A stretch of 5,163 nucleotides of DNA. It comes from Polyangia bacterium. Its GTDB lineage: Bacteria > Myxococcota_A > Polyangia > Polyangiales > Polyangiaceae. The position numbers and the translations under genes are program-made. The stretch covers positions 1-5,163 of the forward strand of contig JAUILJ010000655.1 in NCBI GenBank assembly GCA_030433055.1. Direction: 5' to 3'. The notes beneath the pieces are model-generated. The model was not told the DNA's origin, ran no database searches, and was given only the letters and a program-made list of their open reading frames with translations. Below, piece by piece: positions 1 to 5,163 of this stretch (its first letter is position 1; each line of letters begins with the position of its first letter).

Positions 1-1
1 C

Positions 2-259
2 ATCGACAACCATCCGATGTCGATCCTGAACATGATGGCCATCGACAACACCGGAGATCCGAAGCCATTGCTCGCGGCCCTGGTCGGTGGCGACATCGGC
101 CCACGCTTGCTGCCCATCGGTTCCCTCGCAGGCCTGCTGTGGCTGGATCTACTGCGGCGAAGCGGAATCCAGATCGGTGTGTGGCAATTCCTACGGCTCG
201 GGACGATCGTGCTCGTCCCAACGCTGGCGCTCTCCCTGTTTTTGTTGTGGGTTCTGTGA
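2..259 (+). CDS. arsB: ArsB-like arsenite/anion efflux permease, C-terminal fragment
   Basis: This is the 3' end of a gene that starts before the window; 85 codons and the TGA stop are present. The frame is already open at base 2, so the ATG at 17 is internal. The residues GGDIGPRLLPIGSLAGLLWL match the strongly conserved C-terminal signature of ArsB pumps (G-D-L-G-P-x-x-T-P-I-G-S-L-A-x-L-L-W-L). The preceding IDNHPMSIL fits the family's N-N-x-P segment. A last hydrophobic helix (about the final 22 residues, LRLG to LWVL) ends the protein, as in the family. ArsB is an inner-membrane antiporter of the ion-transporter superfamily that exports arsenite or antimonite, alone or with ArsA ATPase. 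A related ArsB/NhaD or CitMHS-type transporter with another substrate cannot be excluded from the tail alone. No other ars gene is visible; the next gene follows after 37 bases on the same strand. Confidence 0.75.
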   Translation: MDNHPMSILNMMAIDNTGDPKPLLAALVGGDIGPRLLPIGSLAGLLWLDLLRRSGIQIGVWQFLRLGTIVLVPTLALSLFLLWVL

Positions 260-287
260 CCTCGCTTCACGCTGGGGGTACGTCAAT

Positions 288-291
288 GGAG
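288..291 (+). promoter_or_regulatory. Shine-Dalgarno site of the GluR0-like gene
   Basis: GGAG lies 5 bases before the ATG at 297. It supports that start over the much earlier ATG at 87, whose extra 70 residues are cysteine-rich read-through of the ArsB gene in another frame. Confidence 0.6.
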
Positions 292-296
292 CCCGG

Positions 297-1385
297 ATGA
301 TCGAACGTTACCTGCACACGATTCTGCTTTTTTTGGCCTGGATGCTGCTCGCCGTCGGCGCGTCCGCTGAGCCAGCTCCCACTGCCCCCGGTCGCGCGCT
401 GATCGTCGGAGTGAAGGTCGCTCCCCCGTATGTCATCCAGGACGGCGACCGCTACCGGGGCCTGGCCATCGACCTCTGGGAGGAGGTCGCCGCCGACCAC
501 GGCTGGCGCTACAGCTACAAGCCATACGACCTCGAGGGCCTGCTCGATGCCGTGCAGTCAGAGCAGGTGGATGTCGGCCTGGGCGCGATCACTGCCACCG
601 CGGAGCGTGAGCGGCGCATGGACTTCGCGCACCCCATCACCAGCTCTGGCCTCGGTGTAGCGGTGCGCAACCAAGAGGGTTCGGGCTGGCTAGCGGTCGC
701 GCAGGCGCTGGTTTCACCGGCCTTCCTCAAGGTGATCGGCGCCCTGTGTCTGCTGTTGCTGACCGTTGGCTTCCTGGCGTGGCTGCTCGAGCGCAAGCGC
801 AACACCGAGCACTTCGGCGGCACGCGAACCGAGGGGATCTTTGCTGGGTTCTGGTGGGCCATGGTCACGATGACCACCGTGGGCTACGGCGACGTCACGC
901 CGCGCACCATCCCCGGGCGCCTGCTCGGCATGGTGTGGATGCTGATGGCGCTGATGTTGGTTTCATTCTTCACCGCCTCCATCACCAGCGCGCTCACGGT
1001 GGGCAAGCTCAGCGACTCGATCCGCGGGGCCGACGACCTCGGCCGGGTCCGCATCGCGAGCATCGAAGGCAGCACCAGCGGGATGTGGCTGGAACGCAAC
1101 GAGAACGACTACACCCGCGTCGACTCCCTGGACCAAGGGTTGAAGCAACTGGCTTCCGGCGACGTCGACGCGGTGGTGTATGACGCGCCGCTGCTGCGCT
1201 GGCAGATCAACCAGGATTACCACGGCAGGCTCCGCGTCTTACCGCTGCAGCTGGAGCGCCAAGACTACGCCTTCGCGCTGCCCGACCAGAGCCCGCTTCG
1301 CGAGCCGATCGACACGTCACTGCTGCAGCGGATCAACGCCGCTGACTGGGACCGGCGCCTGAAGAAGTACTTCGGCGCCAACTGA
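297..1385 (+). CDS. GluR0-type prokaryotic ionotropic glutamate receptor / ligand-gated potassium channel
   Basis: The protein has 362 residues, close to cyanobacterial GluR0 (about 400). Layout: signal peptide 1-24 with likely cleavage after ASA; first half of a periplasmic solute-binding domain (SBP_bac_3) about 33-127; transmembrane helix M1 about 143-164; pore helix and filter 180-199 with TVGYGD at 194-199; M2 about 208-232; second half of the binding domain about 236-362. T101 and R104 in TATAERERRMDF sit where this family binds the ligand alpha-carboxylate. D296 in DAVVYDAPLL matches the acidic residue that holds the amino group. The predicted role is an inner-membrane channel gated by a periplasmic amino acid, passing K+ by its filter; the actual ligand is not readable. 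The start at 297 was chosen for the SD site and the signal peptide. It lies 37 bases after the permease stop on the same strand, so co-transcription is possible. Family is clear; ligand and physiology are inferred. Confidence 0.9.
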   Translation: MIERYLHTILLFLAWMLLAVGASAEPAPTAPGRALIVGVKVAPPYVIQDGDRYRGLAIDLWEEVAADHGWRYSYKPYDLEGLLDAVQSEQVDVGLGAITATAERERRMDFAHPITSSGLGVAVRNQEGSGWLAVAQALVSPAFLKVIGALCLLLLTVGFLAWLLERKRNTEHFGGTRTEGIFAGFWWAMVTMTTVGYGDVTPRTIPGRLLGMVWMLMALMLVSFFTASITSALTVGKLSDSIRGADDLGRVRIASIEGSTSGMWLERNENDYTRVDSLDQGLKQLASGDVDAVVYDAPLLRWQINQDYHGRLRVLPLQLERQDYAFALPDQSPLREPIDTSLLQRINAADWDRRLKKYFGAN

Positions 1386-1387
1386 AC

Positions 1388-1421
1388 AGACACCGGATCC
1401 GCGCGGTGTCTCGCGATCCGG
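1388..1421 (+). terminator. Possible terminator or 3' stem-loop: two competing hairpins
   Basis: Just past the receptor stop, 1388-1395 (AGACACCG) pairs perfectly with 1404-1411 (CGGTGTCT), giving an 8-bp stem with an 8-base loop. Alternatively, 1393-1403 pairs with 1412-1421 as a 10-bp GC-rich stem with one bulged C. The two share bases and cannot form together. No T-run follows, so this is not a classical intrinsic terminator. It could be a U-less terminator or a 3'-end stabilising structure. The rest of the 222-base gap (to 1607) shows a 6-bp stem (1491-1496 with 1503-1508) and no convincing promoter. Confidence 0.4.
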
Positions 1422-1563
1422 CGTACAGCCGAGCGACCGCAAGAGTGGACAATTTCAGCGCTTTTCCGAGCCGCCGATCAAGCGGGGTCGCGGAGCAATC
1501 GCGCTCCGAACGACTGAAGGGTGCGCCTCTCCCCCCAGCCACTGCCGTTATATGCCAGAGCCT

Positions 1564-1583
1564 GGGGCTTGCGGCAAGACCCC
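1564..1583 (+). other. GC-rich hairpin upstream of the monooxygenase start
   Basis: GGGGCTTG (1564-1571) pairs with CAAG-A-CCCC (1575-1583), giving 8 base pairs with one bulged A and a CGG triloop. It ends 24 bases before the ATG at 1608. The nearby TTATAT at 1548-1553 could be a -10 box, but no matching -35 is seen. It may fold in the mRNA leader, but stems of this size are frequent by chance in high-GC DNA. Confidence 0.25.
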
Positions 1584-1607
1584 GGGGCGGCCTCAGAGTG
1601 CGTAGCC

Positions 1608-3068
1608 ATGACTGAACATGACGTGGTGATCGTAGGTGGGGGCCCGACGGGACTGATGCTGGCGGCGGAGCTCGCGCTGGCACGCGTGGACGTCGCGCTC
1701 ATCGAGCGACGCGAAGACCAATCCGTCGCTGGCTCCCGCGCGGGCGGCCTGCACGCTCGAACCCTGGAGGTGCTCGATCAGCGAGGCGTCGCCGACCGAT
1801 TCCTCACGGAAGGAACCCCACACCCGGGCGTATCGTTCGTTCACCCGCTCGACATGAGCGACCTGCCGACACGCCACAACTACACGCTGGCGTTGTGGCA
1901 GCGGCACATCGAGCGGCTGCTCGCCGAGTGGGTGAGTGACCTCTCCGTGCCAGTGTACGGAGGTCGCCAGGTGACCGGGTTCGCGCAAGACGCTACCGGC
2001 GTCGATGTGGTCATGGCTGACGGCCAGCACTTGCGCGCCAAGTACCTCGCGGGCTGCGATGGTGGGCGCAGCCAGATCCGCAAGACTGCAGACATCGCCT
2101 TCGTCGGCTGGGACGCATCGGTCAGCTACCTGATCGCAGAAGGCCAGACACGGCAGGAGCCTGAGTACGGGATCCGCAGGGGGCTTCAGGGGGTGAACGG
2201 CCTGGGAAAGCATGAAGATGGCAAAGGCGTGCGCGTTGTCCTGATCGAACCCAGGGTCAACCATGGGGATACGCCAAGCCTCGAAGACCTGCGAGAAGGG
2301 CTGCACGCAGTGTACGGGACGGACTTCGGCTTCCACAACGTCACCTGGCTGTCGCGGTTCAGCGATGCCGCGCGGCAAGCCGAGAGCTACCGCAAGGCGC
2401 GCGTGCTGCTGGCTGGCGACGCCGCACACGTGCACTCCCCCGTCGGTGGTCAGGGGCTCAACACCGGCGTACAGGATGCGGTCAACCTTGGCTGGAAGCT
2501 CGCCCTCGTGGTCCATGGACTCGCACCTGAGAGCTTGCTCGACACCTACCACGACGAACGTCATCCCGTAGCCGCGCGCGTGCTCAAGAATACGCTGGCG
2601 ATCACGGCGCTGAGTCGAGGCGACGACCGCACCGAAGCGGCGCGCGAAGCGCTCTCCGTCTTGTTGGAGATGGACGAGCCCCGCAGGCGCTACGCAGCGA
2701 TGATGTCCGGGCTCGACATCCACTACGACCTGGGTGAGGGACACCCACTGCTCGGGCGTCGCATGCCCGATCTCGAGGTCGCGACCGAGCGCGGAGCGGT
2801 CCGTGTGTTCGGCTTGCTGCACGACGCGCGACCCGTGCTGCTGAATCTGGGCGACTCGCGGGCCCTCGACGCCATCCCGTTGCCAGCTCGATTGAAGCGA
2901 GTCGAGGCGCGCTACGATGGCCCGTGGGAGCTGCCCGCGCTGGGGGCCGTGGCAGCCCCCGTTTCCGTGTTGATTCGACCTGACGGGCACGTGGCGTGGG
3001 TTGGGGACGGCACCGACCAGGGCCTGGCGCAGGCACTGGAGCGGTGGGTCGGCCGTGACCAGGCGTGA
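1608..3068 (+). CDS. FAD-dependent aromatic monooxygenase (class A, RIFMO/PgaE-like)
   Basis: The 486-residue protein carries the full set of class A flavoprotein hydroxylase motifs. GGGPTG (10-15) binds the FAD pyrophosphate, with the strand-end acidic residue E33. R44 sits in SRAGGLHART. The DG motif is CDGGRSQIRK (150-159), and the GD motif is GDAAHVHSPVGGQGLN (270-285). After the FAD and substrate domains, residues ~380-486 form the thioredoxin-like C-terminal domain of the larger phenol/polyketide hydroxylases. YDLGEGHPLLGRRMPDL (373-389) and RPDGHVAWVGD (457-467) strongly recall rifampicin monooxygenase and anthracycline/angucycline hydroxylases; RIFMO is of similar length. Such enzymes use NAD(P)H and O2 to hydroxylate an aromatic ring in the cytoplasm. 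The substrate cannot be named here. The start was placed at 1608 because homologous residues begin there; only a weak GAG precedes it. An in-frame GTG at 1521 would add 29 unconserved residues. It converges on the SDR with 6 bases between stops. Confidence 0.9.
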   Translation: MTEHDVVIVGGGPTGLMLAAELALARVDVALIERREDQSVAGSRAGGLHARTLEVLDQRGVADRFLTEGTPHPGVSFVHPLDMSDLPTRHNYTLALWQRHIERLLAEWVSDLSVPVYGGRQVTGFAQDATGVDVVMADGQHLRAKYLAGCDGGRSQIRKTADIAFVGWDASVSYLIAEGQTRQEPEYGIRRGLQGVNGLGKHEDGKGVRVVLIEPRVNHGDTPSLEDLREGLHAVYGTDFGFHNVTWLSRFSDAARQAESYRKARVLLAGDAAHVHSPVGGQGLNTGVQDAVNLGWKLALVVHGLAPESLLDTYHDERHPVAARVLKNTLAITALSRGDDRTEAAREALSVLLEMDEPRRRYAAMMSGLDIHYDLGEGHPLLGRRMPDLEVATERGAVRVFGLLHDARPVLLNLGDSRALDAIPLPARLKRVEARYDGPWELPALGAVAAPVSVLIRPDGHVAWVGDGTDQGLAQALERWVGRDQA

Positions 3069-3074
3069 AATCTG

Positions 3075-3836
3075 CTAGCGCGGCTGCGAACCTGCGACGG
3101 CAACCGCGTCGGCTCCGGCGGGCTGGCGGATGGGGCACGCCGGATCATTGGCGGCGCGCCAGATGGCTTCTGCGACGTCTCGAGCATGCGTCAGTGGCCC
3201 CACAGCGCCCATCAGCTTCTGGATCACGGCGCTGGCAAAATCTGCGTAAGGCTCGGGCACCCTGACCGCCTCCGCTTCCATCAGTGCCCGCGCATTCTGA
3301 CCAAACGGCGTCTCAGGGCTCTGCCCGGGCAAGACCAAGCGTACCCGCACGTCGAACGGCGCGAGCTCCAGAGCAAGGCACTCGGTGAACGCGTTGAGCG
3401 CAGCCTTGCTCGCGGTGTACGTTGCGAGCATCGGGAGTGGCATGAGCGTGACGCTCGACGACACGTTGACGATCAGTCCCGATCTGCGGCTCGTGAACTG
3501 GGGAAGGAACGCCTGGGTCAGCGCCATCGCGCCAAACGTATTGGTCTCGAACAGCGATCGCACGGCAGCCATTGGCGTGCCCTCGAACACGCTGAGCAGC
3601 CCGACCCCTGCGTTGTTGACGAGCACATCGATGGGCCCAGCGGACTCGGCCACCTGGCGAATGCCCTCAGCATCGCAGACATCCAGCGCCAACACGCGCA
3701 GGAGCGGGGAATCGGGTAGCTCGACGTCGCGCGGGGAGCGCATCGTCGCGATCACGTTCCAGCCTCGCTCGAGGAAATAGCGCGCTGTCTCGAGGCCAAA
3801 ACCGGAAGAGCATCCTGTGATCAAGATCGTCTGCAT
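3075..3836 (-). CDS. Classical short-chain dehydrogenase/reductase (SDR)
   Basis: The complete protein has 253 residues, the usual size of a classical SDR. The Rossmann glycine motif is TGCSSGFG (7-14), NNAGVG is at 74-79, and the helix-4 asparagine is N99. The catalytic serine lies in NVSSSVT (likely S127 or S128), with Y140 and K144 in YTASK. ATMRSPRD after the second strand has an arginine (R33), which suggests NADPH preference, and D52 in LDVCD contacts adenine. The ending PIRQPAGADAV is typical of a common oxidoreductase subgroup, so the C-terminus is intact. It should reduce a carbonyl or oxidise an alcohol on a soluble substrate not identifiable here. A strong AGGAGG precedes the ATG. 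It is divergent from the AraC-type gene across a 101-base region with palindromes, a common regulator-target arrangement. Confidence 0.92.
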   Translation of the reverse strand: MQTILITGCSSGFGLETARYFLERGWNVIATMRSPRDVELPDSPLLRVLALDVCDAEGIRQVAESAGPIDVLVNNAGVGLLSVFEGTPMAAVRSLFETNTFGAMALTQAFLPQFTSRRSGLIVNVSSSVTLMPLPMLATYTASKAALNAFTECLALELAPFDVRVRLVLPGQSPETPFGQNARALMEAEAVRVPEPYADFASAVIQKLMGAVGPLTHARDVAEAIWRAANDPACPIRQPAGADAVAVAGSQPR

Positions 3837-3841
3837 GAAAA

Positions 3842-3847
3842 CCTCCT
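3842..3847 (-). promoter_or_regulatory. Shine-Dalgarno site of the SDR gene
   Basis: On the minus strand, a perfect AGGAGG lies 5 bases before the ATG at 3836. It fixes the SDR start and predicts efficient translation. Confidence 0.85.
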
Positions 3848-3857
3848 GGGTTCGTGG

Positions 3858-3874
3858 GGTAGTGATCCACTACC
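3858..3874. promoter_or_regulatory. Perfect palindrome, likely operator
   Basis: GGTAGTG-ATC-CACTACC is a perfect inverted repeat with 7-base arms around a 3-base centre. It lies 21 bases upstream of the SDR start and upstream of the -10 box of the divergent regulator gene. That is the position expected for a dimeric repressor or activator acting on the SDR promoter, although no convincing SDR -35/-10 pair can be picked. AraC proteins more often bind direct repeats, so the binding protein may be another regulator. Confidence 0.5.
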
Positions 3875-3879
3875 TAGGG

Positions 3880-3912
3880 AAGTCGCACCGGACTTGCTAT
3901 AATCCAAAGTCC
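3880..3912. repeat. Overlapping inverted repeats AAGTC / GGACTT / AAGTCC around the -10 box
   Basis: Three related half-sites occur: AAGTC at 3880-3884, GGACTT at 3890-3895 and AAGTCC at 3907-3912. The second and third form a perfect 6-11-6 inverted repeat enclosing the -10 element; the first and second form a 5-6-5 inverted repeat. The first and third are direct repeats 27 bases apart. The placement suits an autoregulatory operator for the AraC-type gene; this is inference. Confidence 0.4.
3895..3903 (+). promoter_or_regulatory. Extended -10 promoter of the AraC-type gene
   Basis: TGCTATAAT is a perfect extended -10 element (TGn followed by TATAAT). The -35 region about 17 bases upstream (TAGGGA, 3875-3880) is poor, as is usual for extended -10 promoters and for activator-dependent ones. 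Transcription would start near 3910, giving a leader of about 28 bases. Confidence 0.65.
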
Positions 3913-3924
3913 ACGATTCATTCG

Positions 3925-3930
3925 CAGGAG
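3925..3930 (+). promoter_or_regulatory. Shine-Dalgarno site deciding the TTG start
   Basis: CAGGAG lies 7 bases before the TTG at 3938. The translated residues from there (TDPLAEVVTLLQPHAPF) match the usual N-terminus of Cupin_6-type AraC regulators. The next in-frame ATG, at 4268, would delete nearly half of the sensor domain. Confidence 0.75.
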
Positions 3931-3937
3931 TCCTGTC

Positions 3938-5163
3938 TTGACCGATCCCCTGGCTGAGGTCGTCACCCTCCTCCAACCCCACGCGCCGTTCTCCAAGCTG
4001 TCAAGCGCCGCTGGGCGCTGGGCGGTTCACCGCGCGGAAACGGGTCGCCCGTTCTACTGCGCCATCCTCGAAGGCACGAGTCGCCTCGCGGTAGAGGAGC
4101 ACGAGCCGCTGCGCCTGGAGCAAGGAGACTTCGTGCTGGTTCCGTCCGCGCGCAGCTTCACGTCGTCGAGCCTGAAGCCGCCCAGGGGTACGCGGGACAG
4201 CCCCCACTTCGTGCTACCCAGCGGCGAGTTTCGCCTCGGCCGACGCACCGGTCCGCCAGACGTGCGGATGCTGGTTGGCTACTGCTCCTTCGGTTCGCCG
4301 GACGCGAGCCTGTTGGTGAGTCTGCTTCCGCGTGTCGTGCATGTTCGGGGAAAACGGCGGCTCGCGACCTTGATGCAGCTCGTCCAGGAAGAGTTTCGGC
4401 AAGCGCTGCCAGCGCGCGACGTGATCCTCGAGCGTCTACTGGAGGTGCTGTTGATCGAGGCGCTGCGCGCGAGCGCCGAGCTGGATGCGCCACCAGGTCT
4501 CCTGCGTGGTCTGGCCGACGAACGCGTTTCCGTGGCGCTACGCCGCATCCATGGGCAGCCCTCCAAGGCGTGGAGCGTTGCGCAACTCGCGAAGGCCTCC
4601 GGGCTCTCACGCTCGGCGTTCTTCGAGCGCTTCAGTCGGGCGCTCGGGGTCACCCCGATGGAGTACCTGCTGAGCTGGCGCATGGCCTTGGCCAAGGACT
4701 GGCTGCGGCGTAGGCTGGACGGCAGCGACGCGACTGACGCCACCGACGCCTGGGGTTTGATGCTGGCCGACGCGCAGAACGGCGGCTGGTCTGAGGCGCT
4801 GTGCAAGATGGCCGGGGTGTCGACGGATATGTTGCCGCAGATCGTCAGCTCAACCGATGTTACAGGCGCGGTCACGGCCGAAGCGGCGGCTGAGACCGGA
4901 CTGAAGGCTGGCACCAAGGTCATATGCGGGACGTCCGACACCAATGCCGAAACGTTTTCCGCCGGGATGCTGCGGCCCGGAGTCGGCGCGCTCAAGTTGG
5001 CAACGGCTGGCACGGTGTCGACACTGACCCCTGCGCCGGACTTCTCGGAGGACGTGATCCATTATCCGCATCTGGTGGCGGGGCATTGCTACGCCATCCT
5101 CGGCACGAATTCCTGCGCATCGGCACACCGCTGGCTGCGTGACGCGCTGTTTTCCGATATTGG
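3938..5163 (+). CDS. AraC-family regulator joined in frame to an FGGY kinase fragment (3' end beyond window)
   Basis: The frame opens at a TTG and stays open for 408 codons to the window end. Residues 1-~205 are a Cupin_6-type sensor domain: DPLAEVVTLLQPHAPF at the start, LRLEQGDFVLVPS at 58-70 and the linker LLRGLADERVSVALRRIHG near 188-206. Residues 212-258 hold the first AraC helix-turn-helix (WSVAQLAKASGLSRSAFFER) and the linker helix WRMALAKDWLRR. A normal relative, about 300 residues long, would continue into a second helix-turn-helix (VGYxSxxxFxRAFKR). Here the frame instead becomes sugar kinase from about residue 253. The N-terminal part is a cytoplasmic one-component regulator, probably of the divergent SDR. 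Without the second DNA-binding motif it should bind DNA weakly or not at all. Whether the join exists in the cell or is an assembly or amplification chimera cannot be told from the sequence. Confidence 0.8.
   Translation, partial: MTDPLAEVVTLLQPHAPFSKLSSAAGRWAVHRAETGRPFYCAILEGTSRLAVEEHEPLRLEQGDFVLVPSARSFTSSSLKPPRGTRDSPHFVLPSGEFRLGRRTGPPDVRMLVGYCSFGSPDASLLVSLLPRVVHVRGKRRLATLMQLVQEEFRQALPARDVILERLLEVLLIEALRASAELDAPPGLLRGLADERVSVALRRIHGQPSKAWSVAQLAKASGLSRSAFFERFSRALGVTPMEYLLSWRMALAKDWLRRRLDGSDATDATDAWGLMLADAQNGGWSEALCKMAGVSTDMLPQIVSSTDVTGAVTAEAAAETGLKAGTKVICGTSDTNAETFSAGMLRPGVGALKLATAGTVSTLTPAPDFSEDVIHYPHLVAGHCYAILGTNSCASAHRWLRDALFSDI
4691..5163 (+). pseudogene. FGGY-family carbohydrate kinase, internal fragment (xylulokinase-like)
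   Basis: This part lies in the same frame as the AraC segment. LRRRLDGSDATDATDAWGL fits the kinase segment L-x-x-R-L-T-G-x-x-x-T-D-x-S-D-A. GGWSEAL, the LPQIVSSTDVTG stretch and EAAAETGLKAGTKV follow in family order. GTSDTNAETFSAG (331-343 of the fused frame) holds D334, the position of the catalytic aspartate. LATAGTVS (354-361) is the adenosine/phosphate-binding T-x-G-T motif at the start of the second domain. About the first 190 residues of a normal kinase, including the N-terminal D-x-G-T phosphate loop, are absent, and the 3' part runs off the window. FGGY kinases phosphorylate sugars such as xylulose, ribulose or glycerol; the exact sugar cannot be assigned. As it stands, the fragment cannot make a complete kinase. 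Confidence 0.8.

Noticed and set aside
17..19. ATG at 17 as start of a short 80-residue membrane protein
   Set aside because: The frame is open to the left edge and the residues before it (IDNHP) already match ArsB, so it is an internal methionine.
87..296. N-terminal extension of the receptor frame back to an ATG at 87
   Set aside because: The extra 70 residues are cysteine-rich, overlap the ArsB coding region in another frame, and would bury the signal peptide. The SD-supported ATG at 297 is the natural start.
1593..2990. 465-codon minus-strand open frame across the monooxygenase
   Set aside because: It is rich in H, Q, R and V with no recognisable domain, and lies antisense to a gene with complete FAD motifs. 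It is a high-GC shadow frame.
3069..3074. Bidirectional terminator between the convergent monooxygenase and SDR genes
   Set aside because: Only 6 bases separate the stop codons, and I found no strong stem with a T-run across them.
4727..4750. Short DAT-DAT-DA repeat as a possible slippage or recombination site at the join
   Set aside because: The T-D-x-T/S-D-A pattern is normal FGGY sequence and lies after the point where kinase homology already begins.
4279..5013. 244-codon minus-strand frame under the AraC/kinase gene
   Set aside because: Its serine/alanine/arginine-rich composition has no domain signature; the opposite strand carries clear AraC and FGGY motifs.

Overview
The window is about 5.2 kb of high-GC bacterial DNA, densely packed with genes. 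A signal peptide, a periplasmic ligand-binding domain and an ArsB-type pump point to a Gram-negative host, such as a proteobacterium or myxobacterium. The sequence alone does not fix the taxon. I see no RNA genes, CRISPR arrays, insertion sequences or integrases. No gene-free stretch exceeds 300 bases; the longest is 222 bases (1386-1607).

Left part (1-1607): the window opens inside the 3' end of an ArsB-like arsenite/anion efflux permease gene. Thirty-seven bases later, on the same strand, comes a complete GluR0-type prokaryotic ionotropic glutamate receptor. It has a signal peptide, a split periplasmic solute-binding domain and a two-helix pore with a potassium-channel TVGYGD filter. Two competing hairpins follow its stop codon.

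Middle (1608-3836): a complete class A FAD-dependent monooxygenase on the plus strand resembles rifampicin monooxygenase and polyketide hydroxylases. It converges, with only 6 bases between stop codons, on a complete classical short-chain dehydrogenase/reductase (SDR) on the minus strand.

Right part (3837-5163): a 101-base divergent control region separates the SDR from an AraC-family regulator. The region carries a perfect 7+3+7 palindrome, a perfect extended -10 element inside a second inverted repeat, and strong Shine-Dalgarno sites for both genes. The regulator uses a TTG start and has no stop codon in the window. Its first ~258 residues are a normal Cupin_6-type AraC protein through the first helix-turn-helix. 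The frame then runs, without interruption, into the middle of an FGGY-family sugar kinase, with the second AraC helix-turn-helix and the kinase N-terminal half both missing. This in-frame AraC/FGGY join is the most unusual thing here. It is either a real recombination product or a chimeric assembly or amplification joint.

How the genes may work together: the AraC/SDR pair looks like a regulator with its divergent target, and the neighbouring monooxygenase fits an oxidation or detoxification theme. That is inference from layout. The receptor and the pump may form a separate membrane-transport unit.
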